From Chloropicon primus (taxonomy: Eukaryota > Chlorophyta > Chloropicophyceae > Chloropicales > Chloropicaceae): a stretch of 64,000 nt of DNA. Below are positions 47,437 through 57,844 of this stretch, piece after piece. Each line of letters begins with the position of its first letter. The first letter of the stretch is position 1. The position numbers were made by a program, and so were the translations under genes. The stretch lies in NCBI GenBank assembly GCA_023205875.1, contig CP060767.1, positions 496,001 through 560,000 on the forward strand, written 5' to 3'. The notes beneath the pieces were generated by a model that was not told where the DNA came from, did no database searches, and was given only the letters and a program-made list of their open reading frames with translations.

Positions 47437-48756
47437 TTACTTGCCCATGAAACCTTTGAAAGTATCCTTGATGGATTTGGTGAAGTTCTTCTGCTGACCC
47501 TTCTTCTCCTTGTTCAGGGTCGTATTGAAGGTCTTTTTAATCGTCCCCATCACCATGTCAGTCATGCCGGTCACCGCGTTCTTTACGGTTCTCATGGTTC
47601 CCGCGCTGCCACCGTCCCACTTGACGACCTTTTCCGCCGCCTTCTTCAGACTCTCGTCCCAATCCTTCTTGTCCTCCGAAGTCTCAAACTTGAAGATGTG
47701 GATCTTGTCCCCTGTCCTGCCCCCAGGGCCTTCTTTGATGTAGGTGCAGAGCTTCTGGGCATCCTTCGGGATGGCTTCCTTCGCCTTGCCCTTGATCATG
47801 GACTGAGCCTTGAGGTTCGCACCTTTGAGGATGAGAGCCTTTGGTTCGTCTCCCTCCTTCGGACCGTCGGTTCCTTCGGCTTCCGAATACTTCAGGACAT
47901 AACCCAATTCCTGGTCCAGGCACAACACGACCCACCTCTCTCTGAACGCCTTGGTCACGTCACCGCGTTTCTTCAACAAGCCTTCCTTGAACAAGGGGAC
48001 GTCGTCCTCCGCAGGTTGCACCTCACCCGAAGACACCTCGACGGCTTCATCATACGTTGGTGGTGGTTGTGACTCCTCGGTTTCCTCCTCCTCATGCTTT
48101 TCTTCCTCTTTTTCTTCTTGTGCTTGACAACAGCCCTGTTGCTGTTCCTCTTGCTCGTTGGCTTGCGGCGGGGCCCCCTGCAAACTCAATCCTGAAAGTA
48201 GGCCGCCCACCTTGGCTGCGTCCTTCTCGGCCTTCTCCTTGGCTTTCTGCGCATCCAAGGCCGCCTTCTGGGCCGCCTTCTCTGCGTCCTTCTCGGCCTT
48301 CAGCCTGGCTTTCTCAGCGTCCTTTTCTGCTTTTAGCCTGGCCTTCTCGGCATCTTTCTCAGCCTTTTCCCTCTCCTTCTCCGCATCCAAGGCCGCCTTC
48401 TGGGCCGCCTTCTCTGCGTCCTTCTCGGCCTTCAGCCTGGCTTTCTCAGCGTCCTTTTCTGCTTTTAGCCTGGCCTTCTCGGCATCTTTCTCAGCCTTTT
48501 CCCTCTCCTTCTCCGCCTTCTTCTCCGCCATCAGCTTGGCTTTCTCTTCCTTTTTCCTCTCCATTTCAGCACGCTTGGCTGCTTGCTCCTCTTCGTACTG
48601 CCTCTGCTGCTCTGCCACCAACCTCTCTTTGGCCTCCTGCTCAGCTTTCTCAAGCTTCTCCATGAATCCTTCGCAGAATCCTTCCACCAGGCCTGCCTGC
48701 TTCATCCAGTCGGCCACTGGCCTTGGATCAGGCACTGATACTCCTGGCTCGTCCAT
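47437..48756 (-). CDS. PH-domain protein with a long EK-rich coiled coil
   Basis: 439 residues. After a short N-terminus comes a charged helix of about 130 residues built from KAEKDAEKARL-type 11-residue units, duplicated in two blocks with almost the same DNA (about 48240-48355 and 48380-48500). A glutamine/glutamate linker follows, then a PH domain near residues 235-360: VPLFKEGLLKKRGDV, AFRERWVVLCLD, YVLKYSEAEG, and the closing helix DWDESLKKAAEKVV. The C-terminus is basic. PH domains bind phosphoinositides or proteins, so the protein may tether the membrane to a rod-like scaffold. No enzyme domain is present. Confidence 0.75.
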   Translation of the reverse strand: MDEPGVSVPDPRPVADWMKQAGLVEGFCEGFMEKLEKAEQEAKERLVAEQQRQYEEEQAAKRAEMERKKEEKAKLMAEKKAEKEREKAEKDAEKARLKAEKDAEKARLKAEKDAEKAAQKAALDAEKEREKAEKDAEKARLKAEKDAEKARLKAEKDAEKAAQKAALDAQKAKEKAEKDAAKVGGLLSGLSLQGAPPQANEQEEQQQGCCQAQEEKEEEKHEEEETEESQPPPTYDEAVEVSSGEVQPAEDDVPLFKEGLLKKRGDVTKAFRERWVVLCLDQELGYVLKYSEAEGTDGPKEGDEPKALILKGANLKAQSMIKGKAKEAIPKDAQKLCTYIKEGPGGRTGDKIHIFKFETSEDKKDWDESLKKAAEKVVKWDGGSAGTMRTVKNAVTGMTDMVMGTIKKTFNTTLNKEKKGQQKNFTKSIKDTFKGFMGK

Positions 48757-49557
48757 TGGACTCCAAGTCCTCCACTCTCTGCTCTCAAAACTTCACAAGG
48801 CGTCCAGTCCAGCAGACACGACTCACAAAACCAAACCACTCGACGAGTCCCTTCCCTTGGAGACAAAACTTCGCACAGGAGATGCTGCTGGGTGCCAAGA
48901 CAAGCCTTCCCGAGTCCCTGCAGTGCCGGTCCTTGCCCAAAGGTCCGGCCTTTGACACGTCTACCGCTTATCTTGGAGAGTCCTTTCTCCAAACGCTAGT
49001 ATGCACTCTTGGAGTACTGAGCGTCTACCGAACACAAGGCAAAGTTTGGGGGATCAATGGAAAGCTCGGGAGAAGGCCTATCAATTCCACGGGGCTGTCC
49101 TACCAAAGTTTCTCCCAACCAGGGACCACCTCAACGCTTTCCTTTCTTCGTCCAACGCCAAAACGCTTCCTCCTCGGTCCAACTTTTACTGGAAACGACA
49201 GGAAATCGGCAGGATGGACGACGTTGATGTGGAGACGAGAGGAGAGGAATTTTTACATCTGGCTGGACAGGTCCTCCTCGGGGATGGGGAGGAGGACTGC
49301 CTGTGGATCACCTTTGCTTTGCTTTGCTTTGCGTCCGTTCTGCTGCTTTGCTCTCTCGGTTTTTCTCAGGGTTTTCTGCCTAGAGGTTGGTTTGGATTCT
49401 GTGCAGCTTCACATCATCCTATCTCAAACACAACAAGACTCTATCCACAGGATTACTTGACGATTAAAGCGCTAATACATGTAGCCAAAGTTCTCAGGAC
49501 CGACCACAAGGTGACCCTTTCTTGTGATCGGCAAAGGTTTCCCTTTCTTGCAACAGC
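48757..49557. other. Gap with no supported gene
   Basis: About 800 bases upstream of the PH-domain gene. Open frames exist on the plus strand but none shows a conserved pattern. A (GCTTT)n run lies near 49310-49332. Confidence 0.45.
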
Positions 49558-49959
49558 ATGGCGAAAAAGATGGATGGCGTGTTACAACGAGGGGCAAATG
49601 CTTCGAGCAGGAAGGGAGGACGAGACCCTGTGAGGAGGCAAGTATAAGGCCGACATTATTTCAGTCCCTCCTCTGGCGCCTCTCCAGCACCTTCCCAGGA
49701 ACTGCCTTTGCCAAAGGAAGAGTTCATATCACCACAACATCGAAACTTTACCTGGAGGAGGGAGACGAGCACGGCACACGTCAGTCAGCTTGCGAGATCG
49801 AGAGGAGAGCGGGACGGTCGAATAGCAGGACCTTCTTCTCGGGAAGTGGGACCTCTTCCCACCAAACCGGAATCATCAAGCCGCCCGCGGGAACTCACCG
49901 TGGCAATAATCATGTACGCAAAGGAGTCGCTCCATTCGCCATCATCGCAGCACTCATGA
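49558..49959 (+). CDS. Possible small two-exon gene, 114 residues
   Basis: Exon 49558-49641 then 49699-49959, phase 0, with a 57-base GT-AG intron. The joined product begins MAKKMDGVLQRG and continues across the join as RDPVRRQ/ELPLPKEEF, then SPQHRNFTWRRETST. The sequence near the join looks coding in composition; the C-terminal part is less convincing and another intron may follow. No family recognised. Confidence 0.35.
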
Positions 49960-50143
49960 CCTCTCCATCTCGGACAGAAGCTTCTGCGGAAGGAAACCAG
50001 CCACAGAACGAGTCAGGACAGTGCAAGTGCAGTGGGGTTAGTCCTCTCTCCCTGTGCCAACGCAAAGTGAGGGAACCCAAGACGAAAGAGGATGCCAGGC
50101 AACTCAACTCGGATGGACGGAGAATCTTTCTCATCGTGAACTG

Positions 50144-50149
<6 letters not shown>

Positions 50150-50180
<31 letters not shown>

Positions 50181-50210
50181 ACACTCACTCACTCACTCAC
50201 TCACCTCTCT
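50150..50210. repeat. (GTGAAA)n then (ACTC)n simple repeats
   Basis: Five to six GTGAAA units followed by (CACT)n, just after the stop codon of selenoprotein W on the minus strand, so within its 3' untranslated region. Confidence 0.8.
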
Positions 50211-50211
50211 T

Positions 50212-50594
50212 CTACTGCTGGATGGCTTTGCCAACAGCATTCAATATTTTTTCAATCTTCTCTTGAGAGTCCACGTAACCGTCGCCGTTCTTCTTGCTAT
50301 GCACGAGTTCCTGCGTGTCCTCGATGAAGACCTCCAACCAACCCGTCGCTTCAGGCGTCCCGTACCCCTCTATCTCAATATCATTCCCAGGATACTTGGA
50401 CCGAATAGCATTGCAGATGCTAACAAAGAGAGAGAGTGACAAGTCAAGTCAGCACCAAGAAGAAGAAGAAGAGAAGAAGAAGAAGAAGAAGAAGAAGAAG
50501 AAGAAGGGAAGGGGTTTGTTGGGTTTCATTCTTACGCCTTATACTTGCTGAAGTACCCTCAGGCACCGCAGTACGTTATCTTCAGCTTCACCAT
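50212..50594 (-). CDS. SELENOW: Selenoprotein W with an in-frame UGA (Sec) codon
   Basis: Exon 1 is 50594-50536 and exon 2 50419-50212 on the minus strand, joined within a codon across a 116-base GT-AG intron, giving 88 residues, the normal SelW length. Exon 1 reads MVKLKITYCGA, then TGA at 50561-50559, then GYFSKYK. This places selenocysteine exactly in the CxxU redox motif of the Rdx family. Exon 2 carries KYPGNDIEIEGYGTPEATGW and LVHSKKNGDGYVDSQEK, hallmarks of SelW. The family has a thioredoxin-like fold and acts in redox control. The UGA cannot be a nonsense mutation by chance without loss of the flanking conservation. A SECIS element is expected in the minus-strand 3' region below 50212; I could not define one. 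Confidence 0.92.
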
Positions 50595-51114
50595 CTCGCT
50601 TCTCTCGCTTTCGCTTCTCTCTCGCGCTGTTCTGGGTTTTCTAGGAGAGGAAACTGAGGCTGGAGAACATGATGGGATGGAGGGAGGGAGGGAGGGATGG
50701 AGGGATGGGCAGGGGGCTTGGACATTGTTCCTTACTGTTGGTACTGCTACTGTCTCCCTCTGGCTTCTCGCTTCTCGCTTCTCGCTTCTCGCTTCTCTCT
50801 CTTGCGAGATGAGGAGATGATAAAAGGGAGAGGAGGTTCACCGCTGGCTGAGAGGGAAGAGGGGAAGACGAGGACGCGACAGAGGTAGATCTCTCTGGTT
50901 CTCCGCCTGCGCATGGATGAATGATTGCCGGACATGATTGTGTCCATCTCTCTCCGTGACTGGTAACTGCACAGCGTACTCCATATTATACTCTATCACA
51001 CACACACACAAAAAAACAAAAAATTGTGAACCTAAAACTGAAAAAACCAGCAGCGCAGTGCACGCCTCGCGCTCGAATGCCCCAGTGGTTCCGCAAAGAA
51101 TGAAAAAAGGCGCC
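50595..51114. other. Gap with no supported gene; microsatellites
   Basis: 520 bases with (TTCTCGC)n near 50765-50800 and (GGGA)n near 50680. Nothing coding is supported. A (CAC)n/A-rich run lies at about 50997-51020. Confidence 0.5.
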
Positions 51115-52062
51115 TCATTGCTGGAGAGAATCGCGCATGGTGTCCCGAAGCATATCCTGCTCCTCGATCCAGCACCTGGGCTCCACGCCAGTGGCCTCGA
51201 AAATCTTCTTCTCCAAAAACTGAAGCACGCCGGACCCGTCCAGGGCGTCGTTGCACAGGCCGCTGACGATGCAGTAGTTGTTCTCGAAGGGCTCCCTGTG
51301 GTGGCTGCTGTGGGCCTTCCTGCTGATCAAGAGCCCGGCCTCCTGCAGGTCGTTGACCAGGAAGGGGAGCTCCTGCTTCTTCATGTGGCTCCAAGAGTGG
51401 AACTGCTGGGCGAGGCAAATGAACGCGGAGAAGAGGGACCAGAACATCTGCCACTCGGGATGGTCCACGTCCGTCGCGCACAGCACCAGGAACGGCAGGG
51501 TGGGAATGCAAGTCTTGTACGTGTTGTTGCTGAACTCCCTCATGGTGATCGTCCATGGCTCACCGTGGTGGCCCTGGAACGCCGCGATCACGTTGCCAAG
51601 TATCGGGGTCTTCCCGCTCCCGTAGTTATCCACGCTCCAGTGGAAGATTCCGCTCCCGAGATCGCTCAGAACCCACGCGGCCAAGGCGCTGAGCGCCATC
51701 GCGGAGGCGTCGCCCGCAGAGTCCACCGTGGAGAGGGCCTCCGCCACGCATAGACCGGTCAGCCCGAAGCTCGCCGCGCATATGACTCTCTGACTCCCTG
51801 TGCTCTTGAACCCATCGTTCTCGATGATGAAGTTCGTGTTGCCCTCCATCCTCATCCTCCGCTTCTCCTCCCGGGAGAGGGAGAGGGACTTCTCCTCGAC
51901 CTCCGACACCATGACCTCCGCCCTCGTCCTCGTCCTCAACCACTTGTTCTGCACCCTCTTCCCCACAACATTCCCCTTGCAAAGCCTCCTGCTTGCAATG
52001 CCACCACCACACACACCCCTCCTCCCCCCATCCACGGAGTTCACCCCCATCCCCATCCCCAT
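51115..52062 (-). CDS. Kua/CarF/FAD4-type fatty-acid desaturase
   Basis: 315 residues from the first ATG at 52062 (a MGMGMG run). The histidine pattern is that of the TMEM189/CarF/FAD4 family: GIFHWSVDNYG, FQGHHGEPWTIT, QQFHSWSHMKK and AHSSHHREPFENNYCIVSG, eight or more metal-binding histidines. Hydrophobic segments surround them. Plant FAD4 makes trans-delta-3-hexadecenoate in plastid phosphatidylglycerol; animal and bacterial members make plasmalogen vinyl ethers. The long basic N-terminus without a signal peptide (GGRRGVC, then WLRTRTRAEV) looks like a transit peptide, favouring the FAD4 role. The GTG- and TTG-initiated upstream frame gives no better start. Confidence 0.85.
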   Translation of the reverse strand: MGMGMGVNSVDGGRRGVCGGGIASRRLCKGNVVGKRVQNKWLRTRTRAEVMVSEVEEKSLSLSREEKRRMRMEGNTNFIIENDGFKSTGSQRVICAASFGLTGLCVAEALSTVDSAGDASAMALSALAAWVLSDLGSGIFHWSVDNYGSGKTPILGNVIAAFQGHHGEPWTITMREFSNNTYKTCIPTLPFLVLCATDVDHPEWQMFWSLFSAFICLAQQFHSWSHMKKQELPFLVNDLQEAGLLISRKAHSSHHREPFENNYCIVSGLCNDALDGSGVLQFLEKKIFEATGVEPRCWIEEQDMLRDTMRDSLQQ

Positions 52063-52860
52063 CCCCCTCCCTCCTCGGTGGTCCGATCCCCCAAACTCTG
52101 GTCCGTGCTGCCGACCCCGAGCTCCAAACAATCCAAGTGAGGGCTCAATGGAAAGATCTCGAGGCGTGCCTTCCAACCCTCTCACCACTGACACCAATGC
52201 TCTTCTCCCCTCCGCAACAAGATGCCATCAAAACACCCACCCAAGACCGAACACAGCCTCCAGAGAGAAGAGATCTCCCTCTCTCTATCGTTCATTCTCA
52301 GCCTCAAAGACTTTGTTCTTCAAGAGACATTCCCTTTTATCTAGAGAACAACTCAATGCGTAACCACTCCCAACGAATGTATGGTACACGTTTTTGACGA
52401 TCTTCATTGTTCTTCCATAGACGTACCCCTAAAATGTTACAATACACTCTTGTGATAACGCCTATTATAGAATTTACAAAGCGTACACGTTTTTGACGAC
52501 ACTTTTGGTGGAAAATTCTTTTTGAATTTCGAGAGTCAAAGGGAACGACGGGAGGCGACGGGTGGCGGAGTCTTTGGTCTTTCTTGAGTTTTTTTAGGAC
52601 CCTGGAGGTGAAGAACGCTTCGAGGGAGGTGAATACTTAGAAGAGTCTCGTCGAGATCTTTCCAACGAGTGGTCGCACGAGGATTTTGACCCGAGGTAAC
52701 GCACTCTTTCGGACACGGAGGAGGTCAAGCCTGGGAAGCCTGCCTCGCATTGCATTCCTTCATTCCTTCGAGCAGCAGGCAAGCGGCCGGAGAGAGAGAG
52801 GGAAGGTTTCTCCTTTGCGTCGGTTACGTCGGTTACGTCGTGGCGGTGGTGGTGGTTTTT

Positions 52861-52894
<34 letters not shown>

Positions 52895-52902
52895 GGGACT
52901 TG
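52063..52902. other. Intergenic, divergent between the desaturase and the phosphatase; (GT)n run
   Basis: 840 bases holding two divergent promoters. A (GT)n run at about 52865-52893 ends ten bases before the phosphatase ATG. The near-repeat CGTACACGTTTTTGACGA occurs at about 52384 and 52481. No coding frame is supported. Confidence 0.5.
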
Positions 52903-54543
52903 ATGAAGGACGGGATGGAGGATAGCAGTCTGGCTGTGGCGCGTGCAGCATCGGATGAGACGGAGGTCGCGGTGAGGCCGGAGGACATTGAAGTGGTGGA
53001 CAACGGACAAGTGACGCCGGCTTCGAAACTTCGCAGGTTCAGTGGGATACTGGACTCCGCGGTGCGGACTTTCCTTTCGGGTTGCAGGTCACCCCTGAAC
53101 GCGGCGACGTTGACGCAGAGCACGCCGGGGGGGAGCGGTGACCAGGGACAGGTTGTGGACGGGGAGGGGACGAGTGAGGGTGCGCTGTTCAGTCCAGGGG
53201 CCGGGAGGAAGGACTCCTCGGGGGGGAGGAAGAGGCGCATACCTCTGTCGAGCATGAATAACGTGCAAGTGGTGGGCGGGGTGGGGAGGGCCGGGGAGGG
53301 AGAGGCCGGCGAGGGAGGCGAAGGGAACCACGCCACGGCGGTGGCCTCGGCGACGTCTAGCGCGGTGAAGATGAACAGCCCGGCTGCCTACGACCTCATC
53401 ACCTCGAGCCAGAGGAAGAAGTCGAAGAAGAAGAGGTTGAACGCCGGCGGCGCGGGCGAGTCCGAGAACGTCCTGCCAAGAAACCTGAACAAGGTGTTCA
53501 TGGACGAGGAGGCGGGCGGGCAGAGCGAGGTGCACGACGACAGGAACGGGACCCTTCCAGGCGTCGAGGAGGAGGACGGGGGCGCTGCGGAGGCGAATGA
53601 CGAGAAGGGGGAGGGCAAGAGAGGCGGAGGAGTCCTTAGCAACCTCCTCTTTTCCCCCATGTTCACGCTTCTGGGCCGCGGAAAGCAAGCTCAGGAGGGC
53701 GACCAGGAGCGCTACGCGGAGGACCAGGCCGCTGCCAACTTGAACTGCGAGGAGGGCTCCCTGGAAGCCGCGGTCGAGTCGAGCGACGAGGAGGACAGCG
53801 TCGACCTGGTGCCGATCAGGGACGAGTCCGACGAGGACGATAGCGAGGTGGACTACGACTACAGCCAGAGCTTTGACCCGTTCTACTTCATCAAGAACCT
53901 CCCCCCGTTGGAGCTCTGCGTCCCGGCCTACAGGGAGAACCTGTTGCCGAGGCAGACCAGGCAACAGAGGAACAAGAAGACCCTTGTCCTGGATTTGGAC
54001 GAGACCTTGGTCCACTCCAGCCTGGAGAACGAGCTCCCTTGCGACGGCATGGAGGAGCAGCTGAAGTACGACTTCACCTTCCCAGTCCACCTGGGAGACG
54101 AGAGGTACGATGTCTACGTCTACGTGAGACCAGGGGCCCTCGAGTTCTTGGAGAAAATGCAGGAGCTGTACGAGGTGGTGATCTTCACGGCCTCGCAGAA
54201 GATGTACGCCGAGAAGCTGCTGAACATCTTGGACCCCCAGAGACGATTCATCAGGCACCGCTTGTTCAGGGACAGCTGCGTCTTGGTGGAGGGCAACTAC
54301 TTGAAGGACCTGTCCATTATCGGCAGGGACCTCAAGGACACCATCATCGTGGACAACTCGCCCCAGGCGTTCGCTTTCCAGCTCAGTAACGGGATTCCCA
54401 TCGAGTCCTGGTTCGACGACCAGCAGGACAGGGAGCTCCTCAAGCTCATTCCTTTCCTCAAGAAGCTCACAAAGGTGGAGGACGTCAGGCCAAGTATCGT
54501 GAAGAGGTACAAACTTCACGATAAGGTTGCCAAGGCCTGCTGA
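52903..54543 (+). CDS. FCP1/SCP-type (NIF) phosphatase, CTDSPL2-like
   Basis: 546 residues from the first ATG. A long acidic, glycine-rich N-terminus of about 350 residues is low in complexity. The C-terminal 180 residues form the FCP1 homology domain: [15 protein letters not shown] at about residue 360 gives the DxDxT/V nucleophile motif, then [62 protein letters not shown] and IPIESWFDD. It is a HAD-fold Mg-dependent phosphatase acting on Ser/Thr, in the family on the RNA polymerase II C-terminal domain or on lipin-type targets. No BRCT domain, so the SCP/CTDSPL2 branch and not FCP1 itself. AATAAA follows at 54603. Confidence 0.88.
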   Translation: MKDGMEDSSLAVARAASDETEVAVRPEDIEVVDNGQVTPASKLRRFSGILDSAVRTFLSGCRSPLNAATLTQSTPGGSGDQGQVVDGEGTSEGALFSPGAGRKDSSGGRKRRIPLSSMNNVQVVGGVGRAGEGEAGEGGEGNHATAVASATSSAVKMNSPAAYDLITSSQRKKSKKKRLNAGGAGESENVLPRNLNKVFMDEEAGGQSEVHDDRNGTLPGVEEEDGGAAEANDEKGEGKRGGGVLSNLLFSPMFTLLGRGKQAQEGDQERYAEDQAAANLNCEEGSLEAAVESSDEEDSVDLVPIRDESDEDDSEVDYDYSQSFDPFYFIKNLPPLELCVPAYRENLLPRQTRQQRNKKTLVLDLDETLVHSSLENELPCDGMEEQLKYDFTFPVHLGDERYDVYVYVRPGALEFLEKMQELYEVVIFTASQKMYAEKLLNILDPQRRFIRHRLFRDSCVLVEGNYLKDLSIIGRDLKDTIIVDNSPQAFAFQLSNGIPIESWFDDQQDRELLKLIPFLKKLTKVEDVRPSIVKRYKLHDKVAKAC

Positions 54544-54602
54544 GAAACCGGCCGGCCTGAAGCGAGAACGGCAAAAGAAGGGGAGAAGGACAAGCCAAAC
54601 CG

Positions 54603-54608
54603 AATAAA
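54603..54608 (+). terminator. Likely AATAAA polyadenylation signal
   Basis: Overlapping AATAAATAAA about 60 bases after the phosphatase stop codon, before the convergent nucleotidase gene. Confidence 0.5.
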
Positions 54609-54667
54609 TAAAGCACAAACTAAAGGAGAATTCCGACAGACATTGTGTATCTTAACATCATTCATTT

Positions 54668-55974
54668 TTACCGATCAACCTCGGCACCAAGCTTTGAGAC
54701 AACCTCGGGGTGGAACCTCCCGTTGCTGCAGATGACACCCAGGCCCCCTGGCCGGAAGTGTGAGCACGGCGTCTTCCCGAGGAACAGCGGGTCCCCCCCG
54801 AGGTCTGAGACTGTTCCACCTGCCTCCGTCACGCAAAGAACTCCGCTCGCGTGATCCCACACCTTGAGGTCTTCTTTCCCTTTCACAGGGTGCTCGATGT
54901 AAAGGGAGCACAAGCCGAGAGCCACGGCAGCGTACTTGACGAGGGACCCACAGCAAGCTTTGAGGACTTTCTTTGGTTTCCTCCCTCGGTACGCCCGGCC
55001 GAGGAGCAGGGAATCATCGAAAAAGTCCTGGCTCTTCGACATCAGCAGGGTTGCCTCCTCGAATGTACGGCTCCCATCCACGCTCACCAGCTCACCGGGG
55101 TGAGAGGCGCCCACCCCTTCGCCGTCCTCGTCCACCGCCATTGCCACCGTTCCACGCCCTTTCTGTGCAGCGATGAGGATGCCTTGCCCACAAACCTCCT
55201 CCTCGTCCAAATCACACTTCGCCCAGTTTGGTAAACCCATCACCCCAACCACGGGTTGCCCTTCTTCGACGAGGCACAGGCCGATCACGTATTGGTCGGC
55301 CAAGTTGGGTGACACGAGCCCTTTCGTGCCGTCGATGGGGTCCAGTATCCACCACCGCTGCTTCCTCGCGTCGTCCTCGTCCTCCGCTTCCGTCGTCGTC
55401 GTCGTCTCTGTGGGGGTTGGGGTTGGCACGACAGAATTCACGAGCTTGCCGACTTCAGTGGCATCGAATTCCATGTTCCCAGCATCCTCCTCCGCTATGA
55501 GAGGCGTCCCGTCTGAGAGGAGGCCCTTCTCGCTGAGCAAGGACAGCGAACGAGGAAGAGAAACTCGTCAGCCGACCAAAGGTTCGAAGGTCACCGCGAA
55601 GACGTGAGGAGGACTGGTAATTCGGAAGCATACCTTAACTCTTGCTCTATCAGGGACTGAATCGCATAATCAGCGATAGTGACGGGCGAAAGGTCGTCCT
55701 TCACCGCCTTGCCACCGCTTCCTCCGGCGAGTTCACTCATCCTCATGCCGAGGACACAAGCCTTTCGCACGGCCTCGATTGCCACCTGGGCCGCCTTATC
55801 TCTATAATCCGCACCCTCTCGAGCGTCCTCGCAACAACAAGGCCGATGAAAATGCCTTGGAATGACCTCGGCCTCCCTTCCTCCCGCCCTTCGAGGTGTA
55901 GCCCCCCTCCAGTGCCCCCGATCCTTCCAGGTCTGCCACCTCTCGAGTCCTTCCACTCTGCACAGCATCCTCAT
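54668..55974 (-). CDS. 3'(2'),5'-bisphosphate nucleotidase (HAL2/SAL1 type)
   Basis: Exons 55974-55634 and 55532-54668 on the minus strand; the codon split over the join restores SLIEQELS/EKGLLSDG. The intron is 101 bases. About 401 residues. Metal and substrate motifs of the inositol monophosphatase fold are present: DLSPVTIADYAIQ, LIAEEDAGNM, WWILDPIDGTKG and VWDHASGVLCVTEAGG. HAL2/SAL1 removes the 3' phosphate of PAP and PAPS, keeping sulfate assimilation and RNA decay running; in plants it also works in plastids and mitochondria. The N-terminal 50 residues are basic and may target an organelle, though an ATG nearer YRDKAAQVA cannot be excluded. An acidic TTTT-rich loop sits before the WILDPIDG motif. 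Confidence 0.88.
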
Positions 55975-56629
55975 CCCTCCGCCGTTTCTTCCAAGGAAGG
56001 AGTCGTTCGAAAAAAAATGAGATTATGCGTGTGATGATGATCACGCCGCCATCTTCTTCTTCTTCCCTCCTCTCCCTTCCCTCTCTCTCTCTCTCTCTCC
56101 ACGACACGACACGACGAGGCCGAGGTCCTGGAGATTTTGGATAACGCTGCAGAAGAGAGAGAGAGAGAGAGAGAGAGAAGGATCGCATCGCGAGGAGGGG
56201 TGAGAGGGGTGTGGAGGGGAGGTTATCAGGCGGAAGGATCGTCTCTTCCTCTTTCGAATGAGCATCCTCTCGTGTGTGACTCCACCTGACATTGGGGTTG
56301 GCTTCATCGATCCTAAACTGCAGCACAGACAATGAAGAGGATGGATTGTCACAGGGATAAAAGACTCGAGTAATCTCCTTCTCCTTCTCCTGTTGATGAT
56401 GAGGTGATGGTCTCCTCGTTTGGAAAGCAAAGAGTGTCCACCACCAGCACGAACTTGGTCTCCTTGAGCTGTGCTCCATCAAGGCCTCGGTCCAGAGGAA
56501 GGATCCTTCCTTCCTAGTGACGCCATCCTGAGTCAGAATTCCTGACTGCCTTTTGTGACGCCCAAACGGCCATTGGCTGGTGGATCGTTCCAACTGCAAG
56601 CCGCCGGACAACCCCAAGAGAACCCAGGA
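55975..56629. other. Gap with no supported gene; (AG)n runs
   Basis: Pyrimidine- and purine-rich sequence with (CT)n near 56085 and (AG)n near 56155-56180. Upstream of the nucleotidase gene; no coding frame is supported. Confidence 0.5.
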
Positions 56630-57150
56630 CGGTGATGCTGCTGCTGCTGGTGACGATCGTGATGGTGATGGGTGACGATGCTCGTGCTGGCGATGGATGG
56701 CCGCGGGCCCTCTCGAGGACGAGGACAAGGATGAGTTGGCAGTGTCAAGGGCAAGTGATGCTGGTGTTTGTGGTCGTGAGCTTGCTTGGTGGTGGTGGTG
56801 GTGGTGATGATGGTGATGGTGATGGTGATGGTGATGGTGATGATGATGGGTGACGATGCTCGTGCTGGCGATGGATGGCCGCGGGCCCTCTCCTCTCCTC
56901 TCTCGAGGACGAGGACAAGGACAAGGATGAGTTGGCAGTGTCAAGGGCAAGTGATGCTGGTGTTTGTGGTCGTGAGCTTGCTTGGTGGTGGTGGTGGTGA
57001 TGATGATGGTGATGGTGATGGTGATGGTGATGGTGATGGTGATGATGATGGGTGACGATGCTCGTGCTGGCGATGGATGGCGGGCCCTCTCCTCTCCTCT
57101 CTCGAGGACGAGGACAAGGACAAGGATGAGTTGGCAAGGGCAAGGGCAAG
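56630..57150. repeat. Minisatellite, three units of about 178-202 bp with (GGTGAT)n
   Basis: The anchor GGTGACGATGCTCGTGCTGG starts at 56671, 56849 and 57051. Each unit has a variable (GGTGAT)n core, a GGGCCCTCTC block, an (GGACAA)n block and AAGTGATGCTGGTGTTTGTG. Length differences come mainly from the GGTGAT count. Long open frames through it (poly-His on one strand, poly-Val/Met on the other) are composition artefacts. Confidence 0.85.
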
Positions 57151-57844
57151 GGCAAGGGTTAAACTCAGATTCTGCAGTGTCAAGTGAATATTTGCATTCA
57201 CCTATTAAGTGCTAACAGACAAAAGAAAAACAGAATATTTCGAACAGAATCCAATTCAACCGATGAGCCTCTTGCGCGTCCACAGGTTCCTTCCTCAAGG
57301 TACCTCAAGGGTTTAGGGTTTATGGATGGATGCTTAGAGCCACACGAATCGGTCATCACATTGTGCTCACTCGCTTGACTGGACCTCTTTGCTCGACTCA
57401 AGTGCCTCTTTGTTTTTAGGTAGCTTACTGGTATATTCACCTCTACCCTTTGTCCCCCTTTGTCCCCCTCTCCTCCTCTCCTCCTTGGAGTCCGTGAGGT
57501 TTGCGGCCAAGCAACACGAGAACGAGGGTGAGAGACACCAAGGGAAGGAGACGGAGACACACGGGAACAGCCCTAGTGTTGCCTTGACTCGACTCGCTTG
57601 CTCCACTCTTCATTGTAGTATTCTCTCTCATCTGGTGGGTGCCAAGGTTGAGTCTTGGTTCAAGGGAAGGAGTCCTAGAAGGTAAGAGGGACGACACCGT
57701 TGTGCTCCATTGGTTTCTCTTCACTCGGTTTCTCACCGGCTCGCTCACTGACTTAACTTGGCCATCTCTGTCTCAGTGAGGACGACTTTCAAGGATGGTG
57801 AAGTGAAAGGGTTCTGGTAGGACGGAAGGAGGGTACTCTGGAGC
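57151..57844. other. Gap with no supported gene; telomere-like motif at 57309
   Basis: About 690 bases before the CAMK-type kinase. GGGTTTAGGGTTTA at 57309-57322 equals two plant-type telomere units. Several GT and AG dinucleotides would allow a 5' untranslated exon, but none is decisive. Confidence 0.45.

Noticed and set aside
48723-49633. Plus-strand frames upstream of the small hypothetical gene
   Set aside because: They overlap each other in different frames, lack conserved motifs and include simple repeats; coding status could not be supported.
55802-57155. Long minus-strand frames rich in His, Ser and Pro
   Set aside because: They come from the minisatellite and microsatellites and have no conserved pattern; only the nucleotidase part is a real gene.
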